Assembly: GCF_025854275.1 (NCBI RefSeq) | Contig: NZ_CP107567.1 | Coordinates: 2,480,001-2,544,000 of the forward strand | DNA length: 64,000 nucleotides | Source of the DNA: Streptomyces peucetius | Lineage (GTDB): Bacteria > Actinomycetota > Actinomycetes > Streptomycetales > Streptomycetaceae | Reading direction: 5' to 3' | Shown: positions 9,944 through 19,109 of the stretch, one piece after another | Position numbering within the stretch: position 1 is the first letter of the stretch | Layout: every line of letters begins with the position of its first letter | Made by a program: the position numbers and the translations under genes | Notes under the pieces: model-generated | Told to the model about the DNA's origin: nothing | Seen by the model: the letters and a program-made list of their open reading frames with translations, nothing else | Database searches by the model: none

Positions 9944-10341
9944 CCACCACACCTCCTCGGTACCAGGTGATCCTATCCCAGGCGTGCGACGACTGACTGA
10001 TCTGATAGAGCTCCCAGTTCGTCAGTCCTTCGAATCCGCTCGAGTCGACCGTCCTACCGGCCTTCGCCGAGGCCACCGGGTCGGTGAAGCCGTCCAGATC
10101 GAACGACATGCGCGTGGTGGAACCCTCCGCGAGATACGCCTGGAATTTCTTGTACAAAGGCGCCGTTTCCGGGCCAGTCGTGATAGGTGGTCGCCCCGCG
10201 CTCCATACCGAACGCGTCCAGCGCCATCGGATTTCCGTCGGCCTCCTGAAGGCCGAGGGCGATGTGGTCGCAGATAACGAGCCGCATGTCAGCGGCATTT
10301 GGGGCCGGTTTCCGCGGGATCGCGCACTGGTGGGTCGCGCT
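9924..10341 (-). pseudogene. Frameshifted C-terminal toxin-domain remnant
   Basis: One reading frame carries VICDHIALGLQEADGNPMAL and then ERGATTYHDWPGN. The continuation appears in the next frame as LYKKFQAYLAEGST, SFDLDGFTDPVASAKAG, NWELYQISQ and DRITWYRGGVVVDNPFK before TGA at 9924. The switch occurs near 10155-10170, so the gene is broken by a one-base frameshift or the read has an error. There is no start region: an in-frame TGA at 10342 lies 18 codons before the first ATG. Size and character, with a small overlapping downstream gene, resemble the C-terminal cassette of a polymorphic (Rhs/WXG-type) toxin. The toxin class is not established. Confidence 0.55.
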
Positions 10342-10425
10342 TCAGGCGCCCGGTGCCTCAGGCGCGCCGGTGCGTCCGTGCGCACCGGCGCGTCCGTGCG
10401 TCAGGCGCCCGCCGGTGTGTCAGGC
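10342..10425. repeat. Degenerate repeats of the 3' end of the deaminase-like gene
   Basis: The octamer TCAGGCGC, the complement of GCGCC-TGA that ends the deaminase-like gene, occurs at 10342, 10358, 10401 and 10420. The gaps contain further G/C repeats (GCGTCCGTGCG twice). The last copy is the real stop codon. The intervals of 16, 43 and 19 bases are not multiples of three, so this is a decayed slippage array rather than coding sequence. Confidence 0.6.
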
Positions 10426-10776
10426 GCCCGCGGGCGTGGACGACGTGAGGGAGCCGTCCGGGGCGGCGAGCAGGACCGGGGTGTCCGGACCGCCGAGGTC
10501 GCGCACGGCGGCCCGGTCCTCGTCGGCCGGGGCGCCGGCCTCCGAGACGACAGCCGCCGCCTCCAGGGACTGCGCACCGCTGGCGACCGCCATGGCGACG
10601 GCGGTCTGCAGCGCGCTGAGCTTCAGCGAGTCCAGGGCCACGGTCCCGGCGACATAGGTACGGCCGGTCTCGTCGCGCACGGCCGCGCCCTCGGGCACAC
10701 CGTTGCGGGCCCGGGCGCTGCGCGCCAGCGTGATGATCTTGCGGTCCTCGGGGCCGAGGTCGGAACTCTGCGTCAT
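10420..10776 (-). CDS. Cytidine deaminase-like protein without zinc motifs
   Basis: 118-residue protein that by size, position beside era, and pattern (GAAVRDETGRTYVAGT, then SALQTAVAMAVASG and AAAVVSE) follows the fold of small cytidine deaminases. However, the catalytic His-Ala-Glu and Pro-Cys-x-x-Cys zinc motifs are absent: the HAE/CAE position reads SALQT and there is no cysteine in the protein. It is therefore unlikely to deaminate nucleosides and may be a structural or regulatory relative retained beside era in Streptomyces. ATG at 10776 is the only sensible start; the ribosome site is weak. It ends in a degenerate 3' repeat array. Confidence 0.75.
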   Translation of the reverse strand: MTQSSDLGPEDRKIITLARSARARNGVPEGAAVRDETGRTYVAGTVALDSLKLSALQTAVAMAVASGAQSLEAAAVVSEAGAPADEDRAAVRDLGGPDTPVLLAAPDGSLTSSTPAGA

Positions 10777-10802
10777 GCCCCGAGCATAGATCGGCGCCCC
10801 GG

Positions 10803-11705
10803 TCAGCCCGCCACGGGATACACCGAGCCGCGCCGGCCCTCGGGGCCCGCCAGCCAGGCCAGCTTCGCCGCCGTGTCCGTCGTCCCGTCGGGCACCGGCG
10901 TGTGCATCACGATGACCAGGTCGGGGCGGGCCGGCACCCTCAGCTGCGTCGACTCCAGGACCAGCCGGCCCGTCAGCGGATGCTCCAGTTCCTTGCGGAT
11001 CTGCCCGCCGGGCGCGATGTCACGACGCTCCCACAGCTCGGTGAACTCGGCACTGGCCGCCTTCGCCTCCGCGACCACCGCCCGGAAGCCCTCGTCGTCC
11101 GGGCATTCCGAGCAGGCGGCCCGGAACTGCGCGACGACCTGCGGCGCGATCGTGTCCCAACCGGAGCTGCGGGCACGGTAGATCGGGTCCGTGAAGTACG
11201 CGATCAGGCAGTTCTGCACGATGTCGGGACGCATCCCGAGGACCGCCGCCGCCGCGTCGTTGTACATGACGATGTTCCAGTACCCGTCCATGATGTGCGC
11301 CGGGTACGGCATCCACGCGTCGATCAGCCGCCGCAGCCCGGCGCACATGTCCCGGTCGTCCGGATCCACCTCCGGCGCCGGCGGGTTGAGGCCCGCGAGG
11401 ACGTACAGATGGCGGCGCTCCGCGCTGCTGAGCCTGAGCACCCGGCCGACCGAGTCCAGTACCTGCGGCGAGACGGTGATGTCGCGGCCCTGCTCCAGCC
11501 ACTGGTACCAGGAGACACCGACGCCCGCGAGGACCGCGACCTCCTCCCGGCGCAACCCCGGCGTACGACGCCGGGCGCCGCCGTCCGGGAGACCCGCCTC
11601 CGCCGGGGTGATCCGGGCGCGCCGGCTCATCAGGAACTCGCGCAACTCCCCCAGACGGTGCGCCTTCATGGCGTCCGCCGTGCCCTGCTCGACCGACGTG
11701 GCCAC
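10803..11705 (-). CDS. XRE-family regulator with MmyB-like ligand-binding domain
   Basis: 300-residue transcription factor. A helix-turn-helix near residues 35-75 ([17 protein letters not shown] then LEQGRDI) is followed by the MmyB-like C-terminal domain, with [15 protein letters not shown] and [12 protein letters not shown] as in this large actinobacterial family. GTG at 11705 follows GGGGGAG closely; ATG at 11669 would lose only 12 residues. It is transcribed divergently from an MFS exporter gene across about 100 bases, the standard layout for a regulator controlling its neighbour. MmyB-type regulators are thought to sense fatty-acid-like or small aromatic ligands. The reading frame continues far upstream, but that extension is antisense to the exporter and is not real. 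Confidence 0.87.
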   Translation of the reverse strand: MATSVEQGTADAMKAHRLGELREFLMSRRARITPAEAGLPDGGARRRTPGLRREEVAVLAGVGVSWYQWLEQGRDITVSPQVLDSVGRVLRLSSAERRHLYVLAGLNPPAPEVDPDDRDMCAGLRRLIDAWMPYPAHIMDGYWNIVMYNDAAAAVLGMRPDIVQNCLIAYFTDPIYRARSSGWDTIAPQVVAQFRAACSECPDDEGFRAVVAEAKAASAEFTELWERRDIAPGGQIRKELEHPLTGRLVLESTQLRVPARPDLVIVMHTPVPDGTTDTAAKLAWLAGPEGRRGSVYPVAG

Positions 11706-11782
11706 GTACTCCCCCTGCTCGTATGCCCGTTCGTCTGCGTGGTGGTCCGGCCAACAGGATAAGTTGCCGCTCCCCACGGACG

Positions 11783-11797
11783 CTCCGGCCGCCGGAG
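11783..11797 (+). promoter_or_regulatory. Palindrome overlapping the MFS ribosome binding site
   Basis: CTCCGGC-C-GCCGGAG is a perfect 7-bp inverted repeat. As RNA it can form a 6-bp hairpin with a CCG loop whose 3' arm contains the GGAG at 11794-11797 that serves as the exporter's ribosome binding site. It could be an operator for the divergent regulator or a translation-masking hairpin. Confidence 0.4.
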
Positions 11798-11807
11798 TGT
11801 GATGCGA

Positions 11808-13211
11808 ATGGCTACCGACATCTCCCCGCCCACCGCCGGTACGGGCGCGCCGCCCCGGCTCGACGGACGCTCCCGGCTGGTCCTGTTCGTGCTGTGCGCC
11901 GCCCAGTTCATGGTCGCGCTCGACTTCTCCGTACTGAACGTGGCGCTTCCCGTCCTCGGCCGGGACCTCGGGATGAACCCGTCGTCCCTGCAGTGGGCGG
12001 TCACCGCCTTCGCCCTGCCGTCCGGCGGCTTTCTGCTGCTGTTCGGCCGGATCGCCGACCTCTACGGGCGGCGCCGGCTGTTCCTCAGCGGCCTGGCCGT
12101 CTTCGGCGCGGCCTCGCTCCTCGCGACGTTCGCCTGGGACCCCGCGTCGTTCCTCACCGGCCGGGCGCTCCAGGGCGTCGGCGCGGCCGTCATCGTGCCC
12201 ACCGGCATGTCGCTGCTCACCACCACCTTCCCCGAGGGGCCGCAGCGCGACCGGGCGCTGGGCATCAGCGGCACACTGCTCTCGCTGGGCTTCACGATCG
12301 GCATGGTGCTGGGCGGGGTCGTGACGGACACCCTGGGCTGGCGCTCGACGATGGGTCTGCTGGCGCTCTTCACCCTGATCGTCCTGCCGCTCGCACCCGG
12401 GCTGCTGCCCGAGTCCCGCACCCCGCTGCGGCCACGGCTCGACGTGCCGGGCGCGGTCACCGTCACCGGCGGGCTCCTCGCCGTGATCTACGCACTGTCC
12501 ACGGCGGCCGAACGCGGCTTCGGCGGCGCCGATGTGGTCGTGACGCTCGTCGGGGGCGTCGCCCTGCTGATCGTCTTCGCCGTCGTCGAGACGCGCAGCC
12601 CCGCGCCACTGGTCTCGCTGCCGATGCTGCGGCGGCGGACGGTGGCCCTCGGCAACCTGGGCGGGCTCGTCACGTTCGCGATGATGAGCACGGTCGTGTT
12701 CGTCCTCACGCTGTACCTCCAGGAGACGCTGCGCCTGTCGGCGTTCCGCACCGGCCTGGTCTTCGGCGTGCAGGGCGTCCTCTCCGTGATCGCCGGCGTC
12801 CTCGCCCCGAAGGTCATCGGCCGTTTCGGGGCACGCCGCGTGCTGGCGTCCTGCCTCGCCGGCCAGGGCCTGTTCACCGCCGCGCTGCTGGGCCTCGGCG
12901 CCGAGTCCGGCGCGCTGCTCGCCACGGCCGGGGTCTCGCTGGCGAGCGTGTGCCACCTCGGGGCGATCATCTCGTACGGCCTGACGGTGACGTCGGGCGT
13001 GCCGGACGGGGAACAGGGCCTGGCGACGGGCCTGGTCACGACGACGCAGCAGGTGGGCATCACCGTGGGCATCCCCCTGCTGGGGGTGCTGGCGACGACG
13101 GGGCCGTCCCTCTTCGACGGGGTACGGGTGGTGCTGGCCGCGGACGCGGCGATCGTGCTTGCGGCGGCGGCGACGGTTGGGGTGGGGCTGCGGGGGCGAC
13201 GGGGTCGCTGA
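11808..13211 (+). CDS. MFS multidrug exporter, DHA2-like
   Basis: 467-residue major facilitator with 13-14 hydrophobic segments. Motif A between helices 2 and 3 reads [11 protein letters not shown], the first helix has [15 protein letters not shown] (the D1-like motif of drug/proton antiporters), and helix 5 has [18 protein letters not shown] (antiporter motif C). These place it among the DHA2 14-helix drug exporters. Three start codons lie close together (GTG 11799, ATG 11802, ATG 11808); GGAG at 11794 gives a 10-base spacing to 11808 and 4 to 11802. It is divergent from the XRE-type regulator that probably represses it. The substrate is unknown. Confidence 0.9.
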   Translation: MATDISPPTAGTGAPPRLDGRSRLVLFVLCAAQFMVALDFSVLNVALPVLGRDLGMNPSSLQWAVTAFALPSGGFLLLFGRIADLYGRRRLFLSGLAVFGAASLLATFAWDPASFLTGRALQGVGAAVIVPTGMSLLTTTFPEGPQRDRALGISGTLLSLGFTIGMVLGGVVTDTLGWRSTMGLLALFTLIVLPLAPGLLPESRTPLRPRLDVPGAVTVTGGLLAVIYALSTAAERGFGGADVVVTLVGGVALLIVFAVVETRSPAPLVSLPMLRRRTVALGNLGGLVTFAMMSTVVFVLTLYLQETLRLSAFRTGLVFGVQGVLSVIAGVLAPKVIGRFGARRVLASCLAGQGLFTAALLGLGAESGALLATAGVSLASVCHLGAIISYGLTVTSGVPDGEQGLATGLVTTTQQVGITVGIPLLGVLATTGPSLFDGVRVVLAADAAIVLAAAATVGVGLRGRRGR

Positions 13212-13332
13212 GCGGGGGGGCGGGGGTGGGGGCCGCTGCGGGTGGGGCCGCTGCGCGGGGCCGTTCCTCCACCCCGCCCCTTCCCGAAACCGGGCTCCGC
13301 CCGGACCCCGGTACCGCGCTTCGCGCGGGTGG

Positions 13333-13379
13333 CCTCAATCGCCGGCCGGGCTGCTTTGCAGCCCCGCCGGCGATTGAGG
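13333..13379. terminator. 22-bp hairpin between convergent genes
   Basis: Arms 13333-13354 and 13358-13379 pair at 21 of 22 positions with a TTT loop. It lies between the convergent MFS and MmcQ-like genes and can serve both. The flanking 13212-13332 sequence is G/C-rich dispersed repeat also found near 30130 and inverted near 30650. Confidence 0.8.
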
Positions 13380-13402
13380 CGCCGCGGCCGGGGGCGGGGG
13401 CG

Positions 13403-13759
13403 TCAGGGGCGGTTCAGGCGGAGGCGGTCCGCTCGGGGGAGCCCCGCCACCACGAGGTCGTAGGAGTCCTCCACCAGCTCCCTGACCATCCGGTCCGGCA
13501 GCGCCGCCACCGTCACCGTGTTCCAGTGGCGCTTGTTCATGTGCCAGCCGGGGACGATCACGCCCGGGTGGTCCGCGCGCAGGCGGACCGCGAGGTCCGG
13601 CTCGCACTTGAGGTTGGCCGTCAGCGGGGTGGCGTCCAGCGCGCTGAGGGCGAACATCTTGCCGAGGACCTTGAAGACCGAGGTCTCGGGGCCGAAGGGG
13701 AATTCCTCCACCGCGGCGTTGAATTCCAGGCAGAACGCCCGCAGTTCCTCCGGTGTCAC
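13403..13759 (-). CDS. MmcQ/YjbR family protein
   Basis: 118-residue protein of the MmcQ/YjbR family: an acidic helical start ([22 protein letters not shown]), the [11 protein letters not shown] strand, [18 protein letters not shown] and the [11 protein letters not shown] signature. Members adopt a double-wing DNA-binding-like fold of unknown function. The GTG start at 13759 overlaps the corC stop codon as GTGA, so it is translationally coupled and belongs to the phoH-ybeY-corC transcript. It is the last gene of that unit and ends before a strong shared terminator. Confidence 0.87.
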   Translation of the reverse strand: MTPEELRAFCLEFNAAVEEFPFGPETSVFKVLGKMFALSALDATPLTANLKCEPDLAVRLRADHPGVIVPGWHMNKRHWNTVTVAALPDRMVRELVEDSYDLVVAGLPRADRLRLNRP

Positions 13760-15060
13760 CCCACCGCCCCTTCCGCCGCAGGCTGCTCCACCGGCTCGGA
13801 GAGCACCGTCACGATCTTGTTGCGCCGGCCCGCCGGGGACTCCGCGGTCAGCCGGAGCGCCCGGCCGTCCGGGAGGTCCACGACCGCCTCCGCGCCCGCG
13901 ATCGGGACCCGGCCGAGCGCCTTGGCCAGCAGGCCGCCGACGGTTTCCACGTCCTCGTCGTCGAGCTCGTCCGCCCCGAGGCCGTACAGCTCGCCGAGGT
14001 CGCCGATGTCGAGCCGGGCCGTGACCCGGAAACGGCCGCCGCCCAGTTCCTCGACGGGCGGCAGTTCGCGGTCGTACTCGTCGGTGATCTCGCCGACGAT
14101 CTCCTCGAGGATGTCCTCGATGGTGACGATGCCCGCCGTGCCGCCGTACTCGTCGATGACGACGGCGACGTGGTTGCGCTTCTGCTGCATCTCCCGCAGC
14201 AGGTCTCCCGCGTTCTTCGTGTCGGGTACGAAGACGGCCGGCCGCATCGCGGTGGAGACCAGGTCCGCCTCCGCGTCGCGGTTGATGTGCGTCTTGCGGA
14301 CCAGGTCCTTGAGGTAGACGACTCCGACGATGTCGTCCTCGTTCTCGCCGGTGACCGGGATACGGGAGAAGCCGGAGCGCAGTGCCAGCGTCAGCGCCTG
14401 CCGGACGGTCTTGTAACGCTCGATGGAGACGAGGTCGGTGCGCGGCACCATCACCTCGCGGACCAGGGTGTCGCCGAGTTCGAAGACGGAGTGCACCATG
14501 CGGCGCTCCTCGTCCTCGATCAGCGACTCCTGCTCCGCCAGGTCGACCATCGCCCGCAGCTCGGCCTCGGAGGCGAACGGCCCCTTGCGGAACCCCTTCC
14601 CGGGGGTCAGGGCGTTGCCGATGAGGATCAGGAGCTGCGGGACGGGGCCCATGACGCGGGCCAGCGGCAGCAGCACGTACGCGGAGGCGGTGGCGGTGTT
14701 GAGCGGGTGCTGACGGCCGATGGTGCGCGGGGAGACGCCGACGGCGACGTAACTCACCAGCACCATCACGGCGATGGCGACGAGCAGCGCCGACCACGTC
14801 TCCGCGAACTCCTCGAGGCAGACGTAGGTGACGAGCACTCCGGCGGCCATCTCGCAGGCCACCCGCACCAGCAGGGCGACGTTGAGATAGCGGGTCGGGT
14901 CGGCGGCGACCTGCTCCAGCTTCTCGGCGCCGCGCCGCCCGGACCGTACGGCCTCCGCGGCGCGGAAGCTGGAGACGCGGGCGATGCCGGCCTCTGCGCA
15001 GGCGGCGAGCCAGGCGACGACGACGAGCGCGACGGCACCGGCGAGTAGTTGGCCGGTCAT
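13756..15060 (-). CDS. CorC/HlyC (CNNM-like) transporter with CBS domains
   Basis: 434-residue membrane protein. The N-terminal DUF21/CNNM membrane domain (about residues 1-190) has four hydrophobic stretches. It is followed by a CBS pair ([33 protein letters not shown]) and a C-terminal CorC_HlyC domain ending around residue 420. CNNM-type proteins act in Mg2+/Co2+ efflux or homeostasis; the old hemolysin name is misleading. ATG overlaps the ybeY stop (ATGA), confirming the phoH-ybeY-corC operon order that is common to bacteria (ybeZYX in E. coli). Confidence 0.93.
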   Translation of the reverse strand: MTGQLLAGAVALVVVAWLAACAEAGIARVSSFRAAEAVRSGRRGAEKLEQVAADPTRYLNVALLVRVACEMAAGVLVTYVCLEEFAETWSALLVAIAVMVLVSYVAVGVSPRTIGRQHPLNTATASAYVLLPLARVMGPVPQLLILIGNALTPGKGFRKGPFASEAELRAMVDLAEQESLIEDEERRMVHSVFELGDTLVREVMVPRTDLVSIERYKTVRQALTLALRSGFSRIPVTGENEDDIVGVVYLKDLVRKTHINRDAEADLVSTAMRPAVFVPDTKNAGDLLREMQQKRNHVAVVIDEYGGTAGIVTIEDILEEIVGEITDEYDRELPPVEELGGGRFRVTARLDIGDLGELYGLGADELDDEDVETVGGLLAKALGRVPIAGAEAVVDLPDGRALRLTAESPAGRRNKIVTVLSEPVEQPAAEGAVG

Positions 15061-15554
15061 GAGACGGTCGGCGCCGGGGAGGGCCCGGTGAGACCCTTCT
15101 CCGACCGCCAGCCGTCGACGATCGCGGCCTGCAGACCGAACATCTCGGCCTTCTCGTCCGGCTCCTCGTGGTCGTAGCCGAGCAGGTGCAGCACCCCGTG
15201 GACGGTCAGGAGCTGGAGCTCCTCGTCCATGGAGTGCTGCGTGGGCGCGTCCTCGCCCTGCTTCTTCGCGACCTCGGGGCAGAGCACGATGTCACCGAGG
15301 AGCCCCTGCGGAGGCTCCTCGTCGTCCTTGCCCGGCGGACGGAGCTCGTCCATCGGGAAGGACATGACATCGGTCGGTCCCGGCAGGTCCATCCACTGGA
15401 TGTGCAGCTGCTCCATGGCCTCGGCGTCCACGACGATCACCGAGAGCTCGGAGAGCGGGTGGATACGCATCCGCGCGAGGGCGTAGCGGGCGATGTCGAG
15501 GATCGCCTGCTCGTCGACCTCGGTTCCGGACTCGTTGTTGACGTCGATCGACAT
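15057..15554 (-). CDS. ybeY: Endoribonuclease YbeY
   Basis: 165-residue UPF0054 metal-dependent RNase that takes part in 16S rRNA 3'-end processing and 70S quality control. The zinc signature [16 protein letters not shown] matches HxxxHxxGYDH, and [16 protein letters not shown] is the conserved strand before it. It lies between phoH (12-base gap) and corC (4-base overlap). The length is typical for actinobacteria. PhoH and YbeY are usually encoded together, and here Era is nearby, giving a ribosome-maturation group. Confidence 0.96.
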   Translation of the reverse strand: MSIDVNNESGTEVDEQAILDIARYALARMRIHPLSELSVIVVDAEAMEQLHIQWMDLPGPTDVMSFPMDELRPPGKDDEEPPQGLLGDIVLCPEVAKKQGEDAPTQHSMDEELQLLTVHGVLHLLGYDHEEPDEKAEMFGLQAAIVDGWRSEKGLTGPSPAPTVS

Positions 15555-15566
15555 GGTGCGGCTGTT

Positions 15567-17669
15567 CTACTTCCCGTTGCGGCTGTCGTACTGCTCGTAC
15601 GCGTCGACGATACGGCCGACGAGCTTGTGCCGTACGACATCCTGCGAGGTGAGCAGGGAGAAGTGCACGTCGTCGACGCCGTCCAGGATGTCCCGGACCT
15701 GGCGCAGACCGCTCTTGGTGCCGCCCGGCAGGTCGACCTGAGTCACGTCACCGGTGATCACGATCTTCGAGTCGAAGCCCAGCCGGGTGAGGAACATCTT
15801 CATCTGCTCGGGGTTCGTGTTCTGCGCCTCGTCGAGGATGATGAACGCGTCGTTGAGCGTGTTGTGAGTCAGCAGATGGTCCTCCGTGACGTACAGCGAG
15901 TCCTCAGCTGCCACCTGGATGCACACGGCTTCTTCACGGCCGGCGGGCTCGATGCTGTCGATGAAGCGCATCGGGCGTCCACCGCCGCCGGCCGCGTGGT
16001 ACGTGGCACGTTTGCGAGCCAGGCGGAACGGCTCGATGTTCTCGGGAAGCCGGATGTCGACGACATGTGCGTCGTAGCGGTACGGGACGTCACGCCCCTT
16101 CGCCCTACCGGGTGCACGGCCCTCGGCCGGACGCCTACGGGTGTAGGCGACACCGCCCAGCGACTGGACGAGCCTGACCACGTCGTCCTGCAGGAGGATC
16201 GAGGTGGTCGAGTACTGCACGCGACAGCTCTGCCCGTCCTGAGCCACGGGACCGCCGTCCGCGTCCAGCAGGCCCTGGAGCAGCGCCAGCCTGACCTCTG
16301 CCGAGTTCTGAAGGTAGAGCTCCGGAACGAACTTCGAGTGCGAGCGGGTGCCGAGCAGGTCCAGCGCGCGCAGCACGCCGGTCACAGGGTTCTCCAGGGT
16401 GATCACGTCGCCCTGTGCTCTCACCCTGTTCAGGACGTAGTCCACGTGGGACTTGCGACGGACCACGACGCCGGGCAGTGCCGCGTCGAGCGCCTCGGCG
16501 AGCTCCGGGTCGTCCGTGGCGAAGGAAGGAGTGGTGCTGCCCGTCAGGCAGCCGTCGCCGAGCAGCAGGCCGAGAGCGTAGGGGTCCATCGGGACCTCAC
16601 GCTCTGGGAGGCACACCGGAGCCGTCAGGAGCGGCAATTCGTACCGCCTGGCGTGTGCCGCGCGGAGGTTGCCGATCATCTCCTTCGTCTCGAGGACCCG
16701 CCAGGGCTTGTCCCGGCGACGGTCGGAAGCGGTCCGAACCGTCCAGAGGTGATCAGCGCAGCAGAGAGTCGAGGAACCATCCTGCGCCGTGAGGCGGTAG
16801 ATGTCCTTCTCACCTTGCGGGTAGACGCCGAGGACGGGGGTCGGCTCACCGCTGGACCCGATGACCAGGTCTCCGACTTGAAGGTCCCCAATGGGACGGA
16901 ATCCGTCCGGCGTCAGAACCTTGGTGAAGACCGGCTGCGCGCGCCCGCGCATGTACGCCAGGGGCGCGACCTCGATCGTGCCCGCCGCCATCAGGCGCGG
17001 GATGGAGTCGGGGTCGAGCATGTCGTGCAGCGCGTCGTACAGCGGCCGCAGATACGGGTCGATCTTCTCGTACAGCGTGCCGGGCAGGAAGCCGAGGCGC
17101 TCACCGGCCTCGACCGCGGGGCGGGTCAGGATGATGCGGTTGACCTGCTTGGACTGCAGTGCCTGCACGGCTTTGGCCATGGCGAGGTACGTCTTGCCGG
17201 TGCCCGCCGGGCCGATGCCGAAGACGACCGTGTGCTTGTCGATCGCGTCGACGTACCGCTTCTGGTTGAGCGTCTTGGGGCGGATGGTGCGGCCACGGCT
17301 GGAGAGGATGTTCTGGGTGAGGACCTCGGCCGGGGTCTCGGCCACGGCCTCGCCGGAGCCGTCGTCGGCCGCCCTAAGCATGGCGATCGAGCGTTCCACT
17401 GCGTCCTCCGTCATCGGCTGCCCGGTGCGGAGCACGAGCATCATCTCGTCGAACAGGCGCTGGATCAGGGCTACTTCCCGAGCGTCCCCGACCGCGCTCA
17501 CCTGATTGCCCCGGACATGGATGTCGGCCGCCGGGAAGGCCTTCTCGATCACGCGCAGCAGGGCGTCACCCGAGCCGAGAACCGTCACCATCGGGTGCTT
17601 GGCCGGGACCGTGAAGTGGGCTCGCGCCTGGCCCGGCGCTGGGGTCTGGTCTGTGGGTGTCTGAGTCAT
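15567..17669 (-). CDS. phoH: PhoH-family ATPase interrupted by an intein
   Basis: 700-residue precursor. The PhoH (PhoL/YbeZ-type) P-loop ATPase is split: residues 1-243 contain the Walker A motif [10 protein letters not shown] (151-160), and residues 604-700 contain Walker B IILDEAQN and GDVTQVDLP. Removing residues 244-603 restores the family sequence YMRGR-TLNDAF and gives a host protein of 340 residues, the usual length. The 360-residue insert is an intein with a LAGLIDADG endonuclease (see separate feature). ATG at 17669 begins [10 protein letters not shown]; a longer frame upstream lacks support. PhoH is an RNA-associated ATPase/helicase-like partner of YbeY. It heads the phoH-ybeY-corC unit, and splicing is needed to rebuild the ATPase site. 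Confidence 0.95.
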   Translation of the reverse strand: MTQTPTDQTPAPGQARAHFTVPAKHPMVTVLGSGDALLRVIEKAFPAADIHVRGNQVSAVGDAREVALIQRLFDEMMLVLRTGQPMTEDAVERSIAMLRAADDGSGEAVAETPAEVLTQNILSSRGRTIRPKTLNQKRYVDAIDKHTVVFGIGPAGTGKTYLAMAKAVQALQSKQVNRIILTRPAVEAGERLGFLPGTLYEKIDPYLRPLYDALHDMLDPDSIPRLMAAGTIEVAPLAYMRGRAQPVFTKVLTPDGFRPIGDLQVGDLVIGSSGEPTPVLGVYPQGEKDIYRLTAQDGSSTLCCADHLWTVRTASDRRRDKPWRVLETKEMIGNLRAAHARRYELPLLTAPVCLPEREVPMDPYALGLLLGDGCLTGSTTPSFATDDPELAEALDAALPGVVVRRKSHVDYVLNRVRAQGDVITLENPVTGVLRALDLLGTRSHSKFVPELYLQNSAEVRLALLQGLLDADGGPVAQDGQSCRVQYSTTSILLQDDVVRLVQSLGGVAYTRRRPAEGRAPGRAKGRDVPYRYDAHVVDIRLPENIEPFRLARKRATYHAAGGGGRPMRFIDSIEPAGREEAVCIQVAAEDSLYVTEDHLLTHNTLNDAFIILDEAQNTNPEQMKMFLTRLGFDSKIVITGDVTQVDLPGGTKSGLRQVRDILDGVDDVHFSLLTSQDVVRHKLVGRIVDAYEQYDSRNGK
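15861..16940 (-). other. Class 3-like intein with LAGLIDADG endonuclease inside phoH
   Basis: 360-residue in-frame intein starting with Ala ([14 protein letters not shown]) and ending THN before Thr+1. Block B has CADHLW, with His64 and Trp66 of the intein. Block F has AVCIQV, with Cys340 in the position usually held by Asp. Block G ends with Thr358-His-Asn360. Trp at B:12, Cys at F:4 and Thr at G:5 form the WCT triplet that defines class 3 inteins, which splice through the block F cysteine instead of residue 1. The two dodecapeptide endonuclease motifs are [12 protein letters not shown] and [11 protein letters not shown], both with intact acidic residues, so the homing endonuclease may be active. 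Confidence 0.92.
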
Positions 17670-17798
17670 GGGCCGGCTCTGTGGCCTGCACATACCTCCC
17701 GTTGCAGGGTTCTCGCTGCTCGACAACCTCTGGAACATCCAGAGTACGACGTGCCACTGACAAGGCCGAAGGCTTTTACCGAGCCGGTCGGCGCCGCC

Positions 17799-18956
17799 TC
17801 AGGCAGAGCGGCCGAAGCCGATCGTGGGGACCGCACGGCGCAGCGGCCCCGGCCTGGCAGGAGCCGGCAGCAGCCGCTCGAGGAAACCGTACCGGCGCAG
17901 GGCTGCCGGGTCCTGGTCCCGCAGGGCCCGGACGGACCCCCACCAGGCCGCGACCTCCGACCAGCCGGGAGCGGACAGCGACCCGCCGAACTCCTGCACC
18001 GACAGGGCCGCGGTCAGCCCGGCGAAGGCGAGCCGGTCGGCGAGCGGCCAGCCCGCCAGCGTGCCGGTGACGAATCCCGCCACGAACACGTCCCCGGCGC
18101 CCGTCGGGTCCAGCGCCTCGACCTGGATGGCGGGGACCTCCGCGCTCTCGCCGGTGGAGCCGTCCACGGCATAGGCGCCTTCCGCGCCGAGCGTGACGAC
18201 GGCGAGCGGCACCCGCTCGGTCAGGGCCCTGGCGGCGGCGCGCGGGCAGTCGGTGCGGGTGTAGCGCATCGCCTCGGCCGCGTTCGGCAGGAAGGCCTCG
18301 CAGTGCTCCAGGTCGGCCAGGTCGTCCGGGTTCCAGCGTCCCGACTCGTCCCAGCCGACGTCGGCGAAGACCCGGGTGCCCTTGCGGGCGGCCTGGGCGA
18401 TCCAGTCCGCCCGGATGCCCGGGGTGAGGGAGGCGACCGCGGCACGGGCGGGCGGCGGGCAGTCGGGGGCGGGTTCGGGCGGCGGGGCCTCGTGGCCGTG
18501 GGAGACCATGGTGCGCTCGCCCTCGTACGCCATGGAGACGGTGACCGGGGAGTGCCAGCCGGGGACGGTCCGGGACAGGGTCAGGTCGATGCCCTCGCCC
18601 TCCTCGAGGGCGTCCCAGCAGTACTCGCCGTAGTGGTCGTCCCCGAAGGCGGCGGCGAGGGACGTGCGCAGCCCGAGACGGGCCAGGGCGGTGGCCATGT
18701 TGGCGACGCCGCCGGGGCTGGACCCCATCCCGCGGGCCCATGACTCGGTGCCGCGCACAGGGGCGGAGTCGAGGCCGGTGAAGATGATGTCGAGGAAGAC
18801 ATTGCCGGTCAGATACACGTCGCAGTCGGGATCGCCCGGCGTCCGCAGTGCCGCGAGGGGGTCGAAGCACGCGGCCGCGGAGGCCGCGGGTCGGGCGGCC
18901 GCGAGGGGGCCGGGGCCGGCCGGCCGCGACAATTGCTTTCCGTTACGAGTCGTCAC
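17799..18956 (-). CDS. PfkB-family carbohydrate kinase
   Basis: 385-residue ribokinase/PfkB-fold kinase. The N-terminal substrate lid region has SPGGVANMATALARLGL, and the C-terminal signature DPTGAGDVFVAGFVTG contains the catalytic Asp and the anion hole. GTG at 18956 with GGGAG eight bases upstream is preferred over the longer frame starting at 19013. The first 50 residues are poorly conserved and proline/alanine rich. Substrate specificity (ribose, fructose, adenosine, pseudouridine or other) cannot be read from the sequence. It is transcribed toward phoH on the same strand, with 129 bases between, so co-transcription is possible but not evident. Confidence 0.85.
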   Translation of the reverse strand: MTTRNGKQLSRPAGPGPLAAARPAASAAACFDPLAALRTPGDPDCDVYLTGNVFLDIIFTGLDSAPVRGTESWARGMGSSPGGVANMATALARLGLRTSLAAAFGDDHYGEYCWDALEEGEGIDLTLSRTVPGWHSPVTVSMAYEGERTMVSHGHEAPPPEPAPDCPPPARAAVASLTPGIRADWIAQAARKGTRVFADVGWDESGRWNPDDLADLEHCEAFLPNAAEAMRYTRTDCPRAAARALTERVPLAVVTLGAEGAYAVDGSTGESAEVPAIQVEALDPTGAGDVFVAGFVTGTLAGWPLADRLAFAGLTAALSVQEFGGSLSAPGWSEVAAWWGSVRALRDQDPAALRRYGFLERLLPAPARPGPLRRAVPTIGFGRSA

Positions 18957-19109
18957 CGTGGGCACTCCCGTACATGGTGCAGTTTCAGCCAGTCTGCCCG
19001 ACGCCACCGACACCGGGCCGGAAGACGGGCGCGGAGACGCGGCTGCGCGATCGGCGGCCGGGTCTTCCCCGAGGACGCCGGCCGGTCCCTCCGGCCGGTC
19101 GGCAAGGGC

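Noticed and set aside
11706..12956. N-terminal extension of the MmyB-like regulator to over 700 residues
   Set aside because: The extension is antisense to the MFS exporter and lacks a fold; a GTG with a ribosome site at 11705 gives the family length.
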